Assembly (NCBI RefSeq): GCF_963678635.1
Contig: NC_087064.1
Span: 28,560,189 to 28,624,188, forward strand
DNA from: Symsagittifera roscoffensis
Lineage: Eukaryota > Xenacoelomorpha > Acoela > Convolutidae
DNA length: 64,000 nucleotides
Direction of reading: 5' to 3'
The position numbers were made by a program, and so were the translations under genes. The notes beneath the pieces were generated by a model, which saw nothing but the letters and a program-made list of their open reading frames with translations, ran no database searches and was not told the DNA's origin. The stretch's first letter is position 1. Each line of letters starts with the position of its first letter. Below are positions 1 to 12,007 of this stretch, piece after piece.

Positions 1-20
1 AGTTTATCTTTTTTGTTTGT

Positions 21-115
21 AGGTTTTCTTGAAATCTTCAAAATTTTTGTCTGTTTTTCCTAATATTCAAAGTTCAGACAACAATTTTGAAGATTGAAGA
101 TTTCAAGAAAACCTA
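21..115. repeat. imperfect inverted repeat (hairpin)
   Basis: The sequence starting AGGTTTTCTTGAAATC at 21 is repeated in inverted form ending at 115, with arms of about 25 bases and a spacer of about 40 bases. The right arm carries a 7-base insertion. It could be the end of a short hairpin element. No gene is visible up to position 430. Confidence 0.6.
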
Positions 116-429
116 AAAAAAAAAAGTTTTCCGAATCTTCAGAATCCTACTACTTAAAAAGCGGGAAGCAACGAGAAACCAGATTTCGAGGCTGCTCAGC
201 GAGAATTTTACGCAAAAAGAAAACACAACAGAAAACACAAGAATTGCACAAGAGTTTTGAAAAACTGAAGCAAACTGAAAAGTTAATAAAAGTTGTTTAA
301 CTAACAAGAGCAAGACAGAACATTGGTCCTCTGGAGGCAACTTTTGAGAATCTGATCAAGCAAGTAGCAAGGACAGCAAGAAGTAAGCTTTTTGTTGAGA
401 CGATCACAGAGCTGCACAAAAATATTAGA

Positions 430-1970
430 AACAACTGATCTCAAAATGACAAATCAAGAAGTAGACAACTAGAAGAGGACAAATATTCTGTCGAAGTAGA
501 TAGCAACAGCCATTGGGAAGACTAAAGTGTCGCAAGCTGGTGGATCAATACCTATCAACCTCACAACAAAACTAATTTTCGTAAATGAAAGTAGAGAGAA
601 GGACTTACAATCCAGACATCAAAATAGCAAAAAACAAGAAGCCAAAACTAAAAATTAGGAGCGTCAAAATATCGAGGCAAGGAGAACATCTAAAATATAA
701 TCTGAACAAACCAAATTTCAACTTGAAACAAAAGCAAAAGCGACGTGAATGTCAAGCGACCTGATTGTTGAAAAACTGGCTAAGCTGGAAATGCCGGATT
801 TATGTGAGACTCCCTTTTTCCACGTCAATTTCATGGCGCGAAGACAAAAACCAGAGCCGTACCAGCTCTTGAGCCCAAAAGGTTGACCCCGGACAACTCG
901 CCCAAACACCTGTACAGAACAAATTTCAACAGGCTCGCAAGAAGATGATTGCTTGCAAGCTCAATTAAAAACAAAGAAAACAATCCACACGAAAGGAGCC
1001 GACCAAAAGGTTTATCGTTATTGTTACAAACTAAAAAAACCTATGAAAATAATCAGATTAGAAAAACCACAACAAAGCAACATCCGATCAGACCTTTTAT
1101 CAAAATCTAAGCTTCAGTGTACCGATGAATCGAAGTGCCTTTTAAACCAGTTAAGCTGAAGTTGGTGGAATTAAGTGAGACCCCCTTGGCTGACCGGAAG
1201 TGTCAAAAAATCTCTTAGCAACTGTAGATGGTGCCTCGAATGATGACAGCATCGATATCAAAAACATAAAAAGGCTAGTTATTGGAAAATCCAGGCGACC
1301 AATCTTGTGTTAGACTATTTGAAAAAAAAATGTTTTCCACTTGGCTTAATCTTGCAAGAAATTTTGGTATATTTCATAATATAGTTATTGCACAGCTTGA
1401 AAAACCAACATGGAAGCTTTCAGCATGTTGCATAACTCTCAGTCAATCATTAAATTTGCTCTTTTTGTTCAAACATGCCTGAACTTTGCACGCAGCACGA
1501 ATGTTCTCGACGTCTGAATTTCGACTCAGTTTAAAAGAGCGCTTTCAAAGAGCTTCTGCTCAAACTGGGAGCAATTTGTAGTTATATTTCACAATAAACC
1601 GACACAATGAAGTTGAATTGAGTTATTTTAGCAAATCGTTGAATAACGAAGCAATTTTTCACTATGATTTGGTAATTTAGTTTTCCACTACTGAAAAATA
1701 AGCTTTTAAACGCCCTGGAGGACCAAAAGGCCAGCAGGAAACCACACACCCTAAGGTTCATTCTAGACCGTCCGAAAATTAAAAAACGAGCAAAGTGTGT
1801 CCCCTGCAAAATAGCTCACAAACTGTGCAATTGTATCAAACTTACATACATAAAAGAAATACAAATGATGATCAGCCGCAGAGTCGTTTGACCTTTTGGC
1901 ATTGAAGGCTCGGCAAAAAACCATAATCGCATCCTGCGCACACAAACTAGAGGCAGTAAATAGCTCCAAT
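430..1970 (+). repeat. diverged copy of dispersed repeat family A
   Basis: Several short blocks match, in the same order, the repeat at 3173-4675 and 6593-8095. Examples are the stretch around CAACCTCACAACAAAACTAA at 555-575, AAAGCAAAAGCGAC near 730, GAAATGCCGG near 789, AATTAAGTGAGAC near 1170, and a block near 1860-1900 that resembles 9070-9110. This copy is much older than the other two. The short open frames inside it are not conserved between copies, so I do not call a gene. It may be a decayed gene or a transposon. Confidence 0.5.
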
Positions 1971-2126
1971 TAAAGACCAGTAAACTGAGAATTAGATGTT
2001 TCCTCAGATTTTTTGACCAATTATAAAAGCAGCAGCTTGCTACAATTAATCAAGTTACTTGTCACGAGAAATTATATAAAAAAGAAGCTACTGCCCTCCG
2101 TGACAATGTACTTTAGTCGATCAAGG

Positions 2127-2300
2127 GAGGTTATCTTGCAAGATTTCGCAAGATTCTTGCAAAAGAGGGTTATCTTGCAAGATCTTGCAAGATGGAGGTT
2201 ATCTTGCAAGATCTTGCAAGATGGAGGTTATCTTGCAAGAATCTTGAAAGAGGGAGGCTATCTTGCAAGAATCTTGCAAGAATCTTGCAAGATAACCATC
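2127..2300. repeat. minisatellite of palindromic CTTGCAAGAT units
   Basis: About five degenerate units of roughly 29 bases follow each other, each with the core GGTTATCTTGCAAGAT and one to three further TTGCAAGA steps. CTTGCAAG is itself self-complementary, so the tract can fold many ways. A long open frame through it only reflects the lack of stops in the repeat. Confidence 0.85.
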
Positions 2301-2364
2301 CCAAAATTTCTGTCGAAAAACACAAAAAAATAACAGAAATTAGGTGTAAGATCAAAACAATTGT

Positions 2365-2434
2365 TTCTAGAACGAGATGCTTAACGAATAAAATTTCTAG
2401 AACGAGATGTTTCTAAATGCTTAACGAATAAAAT
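2365..2434 (+). repeat. two-copy tandem repeat
   Basis: TTTCTAGAACGAGATG followed by CTTAACGAATAAAA occurs twice head to tail; the second copy carries an extra TTTCTAAAT-like insertion. No coding potential is seen. Confidence 0.75.
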
Positions 2435-3189
2435 TAGACAAAATCATGCGTTAAAAAGTAGTCGCATATTTGTTGTTAATTTATTCAATGAGATTAAAAG
2501 TATCAACCAATCAAATCTTTTTATTTTAATCGCAATTATTGCGGCTACTGGTTTGCAAAAATTGGAGGATTATTGGCCAAAAAATTTTTGTGACGAATTG
2601 CTTTAATTAGTTCAAACCGGGGATATTTAGTTATTTCGACTATCGATGTCTAGTTTTGAAAGTGGAAGTTACTTTTTAGATTTTCAGAGAATAAAAACTT
2701 TACTTATTGATCCAGTTTTCTCAAGTCGGGTTCATGTTATCAAAAAAGCGCCCATCATAAATTGTTCTAGAAATTTAAAGAGCTTAAAGGGCTTCTAATT
2801 TTTTCTTTGAGTTTTGAAAGTTGAGATTTTTCAACAACGTCAGTGTTATTTTTTAATGTTTACTTGCGTTCATCTTGTGCTTAATCTTTACCTGTTTTTA
2901 TTTCTTTAAATTTATGCTCTCAATTGATGTAAATTGTGTTTTTTCCTATTTTGAGAGATTAAGGTATAAGTAGTCGATCAAAACTTGAAGATAGCCGCCT
3001 ATCACAAAAAAAATTTAAAAAAAAGAAGCTTTCTGGGGGCAACCGCCTAGCGGGCTGTGTGTATGTATGCGTAGCCAAGATTGCTTCCTTCTTCCACGAA
3101 CGCTACTTGGTTGTCTTCGCGTGTAAAGCTGTTTTTGCCCAAAAAAATTGTATCTTTAAAGATCTTGGAAAAAAAAGGTTATCTTTAAA

Positions 3190-3225
3190 GGAGGTTATCT
3201 TGCAAGATCTTGCAAGATAACCTCC
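3190..3225. repeat. 36-bp perfect palindrome
   Basis: The stretch is fully self-complementary around a central AGATCT, with outer ends GGAGGTTATC and GATAACCTCC. It can extrude as a cruciform. It is the core unit of the minisatellite at 2127-2300 and is repeated at 6610-6645. Confidence 0.95.
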
Positions 3226-3532
3226 CTTGATCGACTAGGGTATCCAGGGTGTTTTTTAACCAATAAAAAATTTCTCAGACTTCAATTTCTTCGGTAAAAC
3301 ACAAACAGTTTCACAGGGAATCATGGAGCAGCAAATTATAGAAGTGAATTATATAAACGTAAATAGCAAAATCTCTGGCTTTTTGCTATTCATCCGAAAC
3401 CACTGAGCGATTCAATTTTTTTTCAAGACGTCTTTTGTCTCATTAGATCCCTCGCATAAAATCCGGAAATCGCCATAGTGATAACAATCTCGTCAAACCA
3501 CAAAAACTGGAACCAAATTTGTCAATTTTACA

Positions 3533-3610
3533 ATGCAGCAGCTGATAATAACATCAATTTTAGCAATGGCCCTCTGCAGCTACTGCAGTGTCTGTGGAAA
3601 TATTTTCTAG
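3533..3610 (+). other. signal-peptide-like short ORF in repeat A (doubtful)
   Basis: From ATG at 3533 the frame reads 25 codons to a TAG at 3608. It has a hydrophobic run (IITSILAMALC) after a short polar start, like a cleavable signal peptide, and an A at -3 of the ATG. A TTTTCTAG sits at its end. Downstream at 3678-3860, other frames read EFCDYF, FFNAK and FLNAENF. Weakly similar strings (EFCNYA, FLLNAESF) occur at 9806-9960. This might be the first exon of a decayed secreted-protein gene. The identical twin is at 6953-7030. I cannot confirm splicing or expression. Confidence 0.2.
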
Positions 3611-4667
3611 GTTACGGAAAAAACGAGGTTGGGATGTCCGCCGAATTTGGGTAAAAGTTTTAATTTATTCTTATCAAAAGTGGTGTGTCGAGTTTTGTGA
3701 TTATTTTGAACAATCAAGGCAGACACAGGAATACTATTTTTTCAACGCGAAACTTTTTTTTGGTGTCCAAAATTAGCCAGTGTGTGTTAGATGCTCGTTA
3801 CTCAGCTCAATTGGATATGTTTTTAAATGCAGAAAACTTCAAGAGGAACTTTTAAATGGATGATATTGTGAAATGTATGTGGTAAAAGTTTGAGTGAAAG
3901 GGCAAAAAGTAGACAGCTAGCAGAAGTCTACGGTATAATTCTCAGGTGAACAGAGAAAAAAGTTTGAAACCCAGAGCAAAAAACTGAAAGAAGTCGAATG
4001 ATTTGCAGTTAACGAATGATTCACAACTCAAAAAGCAGCAGACGCAGATACCACCAACCATTTAGAAGACTCAAGTGTGGCAAACTGGTGGATCAATTGC
4101 TCAACCTCACAACAAAACTAATGAGAGTTTACTTTTTAAGTCCGCGAAAAAAAGCAAAAGCGACCGGAATTACATACAAGTGACCTGAATGTTAAAAACT
4201 GCCTAAGTCGGAAATGCCGGAATTAAGTGAGACTCCCATGGTTGAGCGGAACGGTCAAATGTTCTCGTAGCAACTGCAGATAGCGCCTAGGTCGATGACA
4301 GCAATCAAGCTGAGTTATCGGAAAACCAAAGCCACCATCCACGGGATAGGCTATTCAGAAAATGTAATCCGCTCTGCATTCTCTTGCTAGAAATTTTTGT
4401 AGACCTCAAATTATGGTTATTGCTTAGCTTAAAAAACCCTTATTCATTATTTCATTAAGTTGCATGTCCCTTTATCAATCATTAAATATGCTTATATTGT
4501 GTAAGCATGCCTGAATTGTTTTTAGAAGTTACGGATGATTTTGAGATCTAAGTTTCCAACGCGTTTTACAGTGCACTTTCAGAAATCTTCTGCTAAAAAA
4601 GGAGCAGCTGGTTTCTTTTCAAAATCAGCCGACAAAAGGCCGTTAAAATGAGTTATTTTAGCTATTG

Positions 4668-6392
4668 GCTAAAATTGGAAACCCTTTCCAGTCCAAACAT
4701 TTTTCTTAGCCCCCAAACTGAGCGCCTGGAGTTTGCTTTATTTTGCTTTAGGCGACGCTAATTCTCTCCGCAATCTTTTTAAGTATATAAAAGTTACAAA
4801 TTATTTTTCAGCCAATTTTTTTGACGTACTTGTAACCAATAGTTTTGATGATTTTTATCTGTTGTGGTTATGTGAACTGTTGTGCTTTTATTACTCAGGT
4901 AGCGAATTGACTTCAAAATTTAGATATTATTTTGACTTTTCAGCAATTGGCTGCTCTTTGAGCTTAGATAAATAAAAAATTAATTTGTAAATTTAGTCTA
5001 CCAACCAAAACTTGTGGGCATATTTTCACCACTTGGAAATAGTTTGCAGAAATTACTGAGCAGATCTAGACCATCTTTACACCCTTGCCTCTAAATGAGT
5101 AGAATCAGCAGCCGTAAGCAAACTCTCATAGCTTCATTAAGGAAGATTACAAATAACTTATGTTTTTAAGATGATGCTGAAGTCATTGATATCAATCAGA
5201 ATTTTTTTTTTAAGTGTCAAACACGTTCGTTTTTTGTTTTATCATTTCTAATGCTTAATTAACAGTTTTGAGTGGGAACTTTTTGTCTAAAAATCAAAGT
5301 TTTTAAATTCTGAATCTGTATGGGTTAATAGTTTTGTTAAATCGATTATAGTTTTTTTGGTACTCAGAAATCAAGCTGTTGCTTATGTTGTTTGCTAACG
5401 AAGACATCGATAGGCAGCTACCCGCCCTTTTTGGTATGCAACCAAGACGGGAACTTTTTTTGTTTAACCATTTTGTAATTGAAATCAAATTGGTCCCTCC
5501 TAAAAACGTATTTGTTTTAAATTTTTTTAATATTTAGAGTGTCGAAAGTGTTGATCTAGATCGAGGTCTTGCTGCCAATCAAAGTTTCTATTTACAACAA
5601 GCCATACTTTTTTTTATCAACGCGCGTTAGTGGAAGCTATTCCTTTTTACGCCTGCTGCTAACCAAATGGCAAGCTTCCAGCCACAATAACAAGACTGAG
5701 TAATCAGAGAATTCAGTATTTAAATCATCAGATTATTCGATATTTTGGAATATATAAAAACAGTTTTCAAGAAACAGCTCCATTCAATTTTGACGGATTT
5801 TTATTCAGACAAAATCTTTAATGAACATTTTTTCAAAAACTGCAATTTTCGACTGAAAAATAAAAATAAATCGAGCTTAAGTTAGAACAAAATATCTCAA
5901 ATTATAACAGCCATGGTTTTTAAAAATAATTTAAAAATCTTTGATTCAGAACTTTTATGTTTTACAATGATGCCCTAAGTTTTTCGCTTGGCTTGATCGA
6001 ACATAATATCTGAGATAATTCCAAAAGCAATCCTTGTTACAAAGTAGCTTTTTTTGCACAGGCTATCACGGCTTAAATGTGATATTGTAGAAAAACTAAT
6101 TTTAGATAATTTCCCATCTAAAAATATGATAGCGTGTGTGTGGGACTACGGGGGTTTGGAAGTTGAAAAGAATCTCAATTGAAAAAAACGCTAAAAAGAA
6201 AAAAACCTAAAAATATTTTTGGTACGAGTATCATGATTATGTTGCAATTATTAAAAACGAGGTGAAATTTTCTTCGTATGTTTTGATTCTTTTTTTCAGG
6301 TACCACAAACAATTATCCAAAATGTTCAAGGAAAAAATCCATAAAGCTGTTTCAGTCGTGATTCGAACCACTTTAAATTTTCTGAAAAAGTT
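4668..6392 (+). repeat. repeat block B, left copy
   Basis: This block matches 10292-12007 over about 1.7 kb, with scattered substitutions and small indels of roughly two percent by eye. It contains an 80-codon open frame at 4733-4975 that is also open in the other copy. That frame has low complexity and resembles no family I know, so it is not called as a gene. Its end is followed by a partial second copy of itself (6414-6587). Confidence 0.85.
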
Positions 6393-6587
6393 TTTTTTCC
6401 ACGGCTTAAATCACGGCTTAAATGTGATATTGTAGAAAAACTAATTTTAGATAATTTCCCACCTAAAAATATTATAGCGTGTGTGTGGGACTACGGGGGT
6501 TTGGAAGTTGAAAAGAATCTCAAATGAAAAAAACGCTTTAAACAAAAAACCTAAAAATATTTTCGGTACGAGTATCATGATTATGTT
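6068..6587 (+). repeat. 346-bp-period tandem duplication inside block B
   Basis: About 175 bases starting CACGGCTTAAATGTGA at 6068 recur from 6414 with nearly identical sequence (for example GTGTGTGGGACTACGGGGG). Repeat A restarts directly after the second copy. Confidence 0.85.
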
Positions 6588-6592
6588 GCAAA

Positions 6593-8095
6593 AAAAGGTT
6601 ATCTTTAAAGGAGGTTATCTTGCAAGATCTTGCAAGATAACCTCCCTTGATCGACTAGGGTATCCAGGGTGTTTTTTAACCAATAAAAAATTTCTCAGAC
6701 TTCAATTTCTTCGGTAAAACACAAACAGTTTCACAGGGAATCATGGAGCAGCAAATTATAGAAGTGAATTATATAAACGTAAATAGCAAAATCTCTGGCT
6801 TTTTGCTATTCATCCGAAACCACTGAGCGATTCAATTTTTTTTCAAGACGTCTTTTGTCTCATTAGATCCCTCGCATAAAATCCGGAAATCGCCATAGTG
6901 ATAACAATCTCGTCAAACCACAAAAACTGGAACCAAATTTGTCAATTTTACAATGCAGCAGCTGATAATAACATCAATTTTAGCAATGGCCCTCTGCAGC
7001 TACTGCAGTGTCTGTGGAAATATTTTCTAGGTTACGGAAAAAACGAGGTTGGGATGTCCGCCGAATTTGGGTAAAAGTTTTAATTTATTCTTATCAAAAG
7101 TGGTGTGTCGAGTTTTGTGATTATTTTGAACAATCAAGGCAGACACAGGAATACTATTTTTTCAACGCGAAACTTTTTTTTGGTGTCCAAAATTAGCCAG
7201 TGTGTGTTAGATGCTCGTTACTCAGCTCAATTGGATATGTTTTTAAATGCAGAAAACTTCAAGAGGAACTTTTAAATGGATGATATTGTGAAATGTATGT
7301 GGTAAAAGTTTGAGTGAAAGGGCAAAAAGTAGACAGCTAGCAGAAGTCTACGGTATAATTCTCAGGTGAACAGAGAAAAAAGTTTGAAACCCAGAGCAAA
7401 AAACTGAAAGAAGTCGAATGATTTGCAGTTAACGAATGATTCACAACTCAAAAAGCAGCAGACGCAGATACCACCAACCATTTAGAAGACTCAAGTGTGG
7501 CAAACTGGTGGATCAATTGCTCAACCTCACAACAAAACTAATGAGAGTTTACTTTTTAAGTCCGCGAAAAAAAGCAAAAGCGACCGGAATTACATACAAG
7601 CGACCTGAATGTTAAAAACTGCCTAAGTCGGAAATGCCGGAATTAAGTGAGACTCCCATGGTTGAGCGGAACGGTCAAATGTTCTCGTAGCAACTGCAGA
7701 TAGCGCCTAGGTCGATGACAGCAATCAAGCTGAGTTATCGGAAAACCAAAGCCACCATCCACGGGATAGGCTATTCAGAAAATGTAATCCGCTCTGCATT
7801 CTCTTGCTAGAAATTTTTGTAGACCTCAAATTATGGTTATTGCTTAGCTTAAAAAACCCTTATTCATTATTTCATTAAGTTGCATGTCCCTTTATCAATC
7901 ATTAAATATGCTTATATTGTGTAAGCATGCCTGAATTGTTTTTAGAAGTTACGGATGATTTTGAGATCTGAGTTTCCAACGCGTTTTACAGTGCACTTTC
8001 AGAAATCTTCTGCTAAAAAAGGAGCAGCTGGTTTCTTTTCAAAATCAGCCGACAAAAGGCCGTTAAAATGAGTTATTTTAGCTATTGGCTAAAAA
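6593..8095 (+). repeat. repeat A, right copy
   Basis: This is near-identical to 3173-4675. Here the sequence continues into 8096-9160, which shares motifs with the old copy at 430-1970. This suggests the right copy keeps the ancestral junction and the left copy is a deletion derivative. The 36-bp palindrome is at 6610-6645. Confidence 0.9.
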
Positions 8096-10291
8096 AAATT
8101 TTTTTCGCGATGAGTTGACAAATGTAGTTTTCCGCCACCAGAAAGTCAGATTTTAGACGCTTCGAAGAGTAAGAAACAAACAAAAATCACACTTTTTGCA
8201 TCTTTCGCTCCTCCTAGACGTCCGAAAAGGGCCGAGTTTTGTGACGACTCAACTGTGAACAATCAACGCAGACAAAGGAAAACGATTTAATCAATGCAAA
8301 GCATATTTTCCTTCCAGACATCCTACTTCTTATTCAATTTTTTTACCATCTGAAAATAGAAAAGTTGTCCTGTTCAATTCAAGCTCAAACGCGGGGGAGG
8401 GGGTTGTCATTCAATTTAGCCGCAGCCGGACCCACCTTGAGGAGGCAGATAAAACTGACACTCTTCCAACCTTGACCGATGTAGGATTCAAACGCACGCC
8501 CTCTCGTTTTAAGTGACGCGTGCCTTACCCCACTTCACCACAGCTGCGCTGGTCCTCGGTTTTCTTTTAAACATAGGTGAGTTGTTATGTTCCGACCAAA
8601 CAAGGTGGGAAAGAACTTTGTTTTGGAGTGCGTTCGATTCCAGATGCTTCAATTAAGCGCCAGATGAGGTGGAATCAGGGACGCCAAAAAGTATGATTTT
8701 CATTTCTGCTTTAAAAAAAAATATCTTACTTCTGAAGAAAGAAAAATATAAAATTTCATATGTTGCAAGAATTGTGCCAATAATCTAGTTGAAAAAGTTT
8801 CAACAGAAAAATTCAACTGAAATTGATGCTGATGGCTCAAATTCATTCGCAACTATTGATTGAACCGTTTTTTCGTTCCAATACTCTCAATTGAGCAGCA
8901 AGAAATAGTTTTCTTCCAGTGCATAGACGCCAGGCAAACAAATAAACAGCGGCTATTCAGTCAGCAAGCGCGAGTACACAAACTATGGGTACCCGTCCTA
9001 TTAGGGTACGTGTCGATTTCGCGGAAAAGCGTGAGTCCATCAAGCAGCTTAATATATTCTTTTCATCCATAAATGAAGTACATTTGATGATCAACTGCAG
9101 AGTGGCTTGACATGGTGACATTGAAGACAAATGTCTTACGTACCGTGTCTTAAGCTGCAGCAGTCCTATACTCATTTTTTTCCTCCACAGTTTTAATTCG
9201 AGCAAGATGTTAATTTTGGTGAAATACACCATCGGACGAATTGAATCTTAGTGCTCCACTGGCTTCATTCCGCCCTTATATTGCAAAAAATGTTTGTTAC
9301 GATTAAATTAGCGGAGAACGTGGATAGTTCAACAGCTGATGATTGAAATCACGTGCCTGGTGTGGACAACCCAGCCGGCAATGAAACCAAATGACTGGCT
9401 GTTTCGGAAGTGAAAAGAAGCAGTTGAATAACACTTCCCACTTGGCAAGGCCGGCCAAATCAGCTTGGCTTCTCCAATCAAACGTTTGTCAAGTACCAGG
9501 ACCAAATGAAACAGTTGAACTGATCAATTTTTCTCACCGGTATAGAGCCACAAATCTTCAAAAGTTGAAGCTTTAAGTTAAAAAAAATTACAGCTACAAA
9601 TCTTCAAGAACATTTCAGCGTCTTCAAAAAAATCGGGAAAGTCAAGTAGAAAAGCGGATTACAGCAATGTTTTACTGGCACAGAAAAAGAGGGTTTTCAG
9701 ACGAATTGTGAATTATGAGACTGAAAGGAAGGTTCAGGCTTTCAAATCTGCCCTACGATCAGAAACATCCAAAACACAGGTATGTGCAATTGACTTTGGG
9801 TGACGAGTTTTGTAATTATGCGGATGAGCATACAACAGATTACGTTGGGAGTGTTGTTCAAGAGACATTCTGTTTGATTTATCTCACATAAACGCTGAGA
9901 CAGACCGGGTTTTCTTGTTAAATGCCGAAAGTTTTAGAATCTCGATGTTTCATAAATAAGTTTTTCGATGTGTCAGCTAGATCAAGTGTTTAATGCAAGA
10001 CTGCCTACTTTAAGGAGCACAATTCAAATGAATTGGCAGCACTCTCTCCGAATCACTAACTCCTACCAAATAAAACTATTTCTTTTTTTTTCAAACGCCG
10101 ACCGATATTCCGATTTCAAAAAAATCATAAAACATCTCAAACGTACACAGACATGATTGGAACGACGATCAAGCGCTAAAAATGGAACGTCGATCAACAT
10201 CGATATCCAAATAAGGGCGATTTCGTCTGGTAAAGGGTGAGGATGTTAATATTTAACATCTTTGTGAGAAAGTTTAAACCTTTCATTTTAG
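8096..10291. other. unique stretch between repeat A and block B
   Basis: This 2.2-kb stretch is absent from the left duplicate. It holds a tRNA-derived SINE (8420-8560), a TGTTCCGACC motif near 8590 shared with other repeats, and short frames with no recognisable product. No gene is supported. Confidence 0.6.
8420..8560 (-). mobile_element. tRNA-derived SINE (minus strand)
   Basis: On the minus strand, an A-box-like GTGGTGAAGTGGGGTAAGGC (8541-8522) is followed by a B-box-like GTTTGAATCC (8493-8484), the spacing of an internal RNA polymerase III promoter. A GC-richer non-tRNA body follows towards 8420. The T-arm and acceptor pairing are degenerate, so a functional tRNA is unlikely. Confidence 0.65.
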
Positions 10292-12007
10292 CCCTAAAAT
10301 TGGAAACCCTTTCCAGTCCAAACATTTTTCTTAGCCCCCAAACTGAGCGCCTGGAGTTTGCTTTATTTTGCTTTAGGCGACGCTAATTCTCTCCGCAATC
10401 TTTTTAAGTATATAACAGTTACAAATTATTTTTCAGCCAATTTTTTTGACGTACTTGTAACCAATAGTTTTGATGATTTTTATCTGTTGTGGTTATGTAA
10501 ACTGTTGTGCTTTTATTACTCAGGTAGCGAATTGACTTCAAAATTTAGATATTATTTTGACTTTTCAGCAATTGGCTGCTCTTTGAGTTTAGATAAATAA
10601 AAAATTAATTTGTAAATTTAGTCTACCAACCAAAACTTGTGGGCATATTTTCACCACTTGGAAAAAGTTTGCAGAAATTACTGAGCAGATCCAGACCATC
10701 TTTACACCCTTGCCTGTAAATGAGTAGAATCAGCAGCCGTAAGCAAACTCTCATAGCTTCATTAAGGAAGATTACAAATAACTTATGTTTTTAAGATGAT
10801 GCTGAAGTCATTGATATCAATCAGAATTTTTTTTTAAGTGCCAAACACGTTCGTTTTTAGTTTTATCATTTCTAATGCTTAATTAACAGTTTTGAGTGGG
10901 AACTTTTTGTCTAAAAATCAAATTTTTAAATTCTGAATCTGTATGGGTTAATAGTTTTGTTAAATCGATTATAGTTTTTTTGGTACTCAGAAATCAAGCT
11001 GTTGCTTATGTTGTTTGCTAACGAAGACATCGATAGGCAGCTACCTGCCCTTTTTGGTTGCAACCAAGACGGGAACTTTTTTTGTTTAACCATTTTGTAA
11101 TTGAAATCAAATTGGTCCCTCCTAAAAACGTATTTGTTTTAAATTTTTTTAATATTTAGAGTGTCGAAAGTGTTGATCTAGATCGAGGTCTTGCTGCCAA
11201 TCAAAGTTTCTATTTACAACAAGCCATACTTTTTTATCAACGCGCGTTAGTGGAAGCTATTCCTTTTTACGCCTGCTGCTAACCAAATGGCAAGCTTCCA
11301 GCCACAATAACAAGACTGAGTAATCAGAGAATTCAGTATTTAAATCATCAGTTTATTCGATATTTTGGAATATATAAAAACAGTTTTCAAGAAACAGCTC
11401 CATTCAATTTTGACGGATTTTTATTCAGACAAAATCTTTAATGAAAATTTTTTCAAAAACTGCAATTTTCAACTGAAAAATAAAAATAAATCGAGCTTAA
11501 GTTAGAACAAAATATCTCAAAGTATAACAGCCATGGTTTTTAAAAATAATTTAAAAATCTTTGATTCAGAACTTTTATGTTTTACAATGATGCCCTAAGT
11601 TTTTCGCTTGGCTTGATCGGACATAATATCTGAGATCCCAAAAGCAATCCTTGTTACATAGTAGCTTTTTTGCACAGGCTATCACGGCTTAAATGTGATA
11701 TTGTAGAAAAACTAATTTTAGATAATTTCCCACCTAAAAATATGATAGCGTGTGTGTGTGGGACTACGGGGGTTTGGAAGTTGAAAAGAATCTCAATTGA
11801 AAAAAACGCTAAAAAGAAAAAAACCTAAAAATATTTTCGGTACGAGTATCATGATTATGTTGCAATTATTAAAAACGAGGTGAAATTTTCTTCGTATGTT
11901 TTGATTCTTTTTTTCAGGTACCACAAACAATTATCCAAAATGTTCAAGGAAAACAACCATAAAGCTGTTTCAGTCGCGATTCGAACCACTTTAAATTTTC
12001 TGAAAAA
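10292..12007 (+). repeat. repeat block B, right copy
   Basis: This is the partner of 4668-6392, beginning at AAAATTGGAAACCC and ending near CTGAAAAA at 12007. It has an 80-codon open frame at 10358-10600 equivalent to that at 4733. No gene is recognised. Confidence 0.85.

Larger units (their letters stand above)
2114..3237. mobile_element. putative 1.1-kb element with 31-bp terminal inverted repeats
   Basis: Positions 2114-2144, beginning TAGTCGATCAAGGGAGG, are an exact inverted match to 3207-3237. Inside the left end is a minisatellite built from the same motif, and the right end is part of a 36-bp perfect palindrome. No target-site duplication is evident and no transposase is encoded. Apart from the minisatellite, 2440-3170 holds nothing recognisable. 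A non-autonomous transposon is the simplest reading; chance amplification of a palindrome is the alternative. Confidence 0.5.
3173..4675 (+). repeat. repeat A, left copy of a near-identical duplication
   Basis: This 1.5-kb block recurs at 6593-8095 with a constant offset of 3420 bases. I saw only two substitutions (near 4181 and 4550). The block opens with the 36-bp palindrome. It contains a short frame at 3533-3610 that begins like a signal peptide, and a 62-codon frame at 3588-3776. With near-identical copies, nothing shows selection for protein. On the right it joins block B abruptly at CTAAAATTGG. Confidence 0.9.

Noticed and set aside
4733-4975. 80-codon frame shared by both B blocks
   Set aside because: The two copies are about 98 percent alike overall, so shared openness is no evidence for coding; the composition is low complexity.
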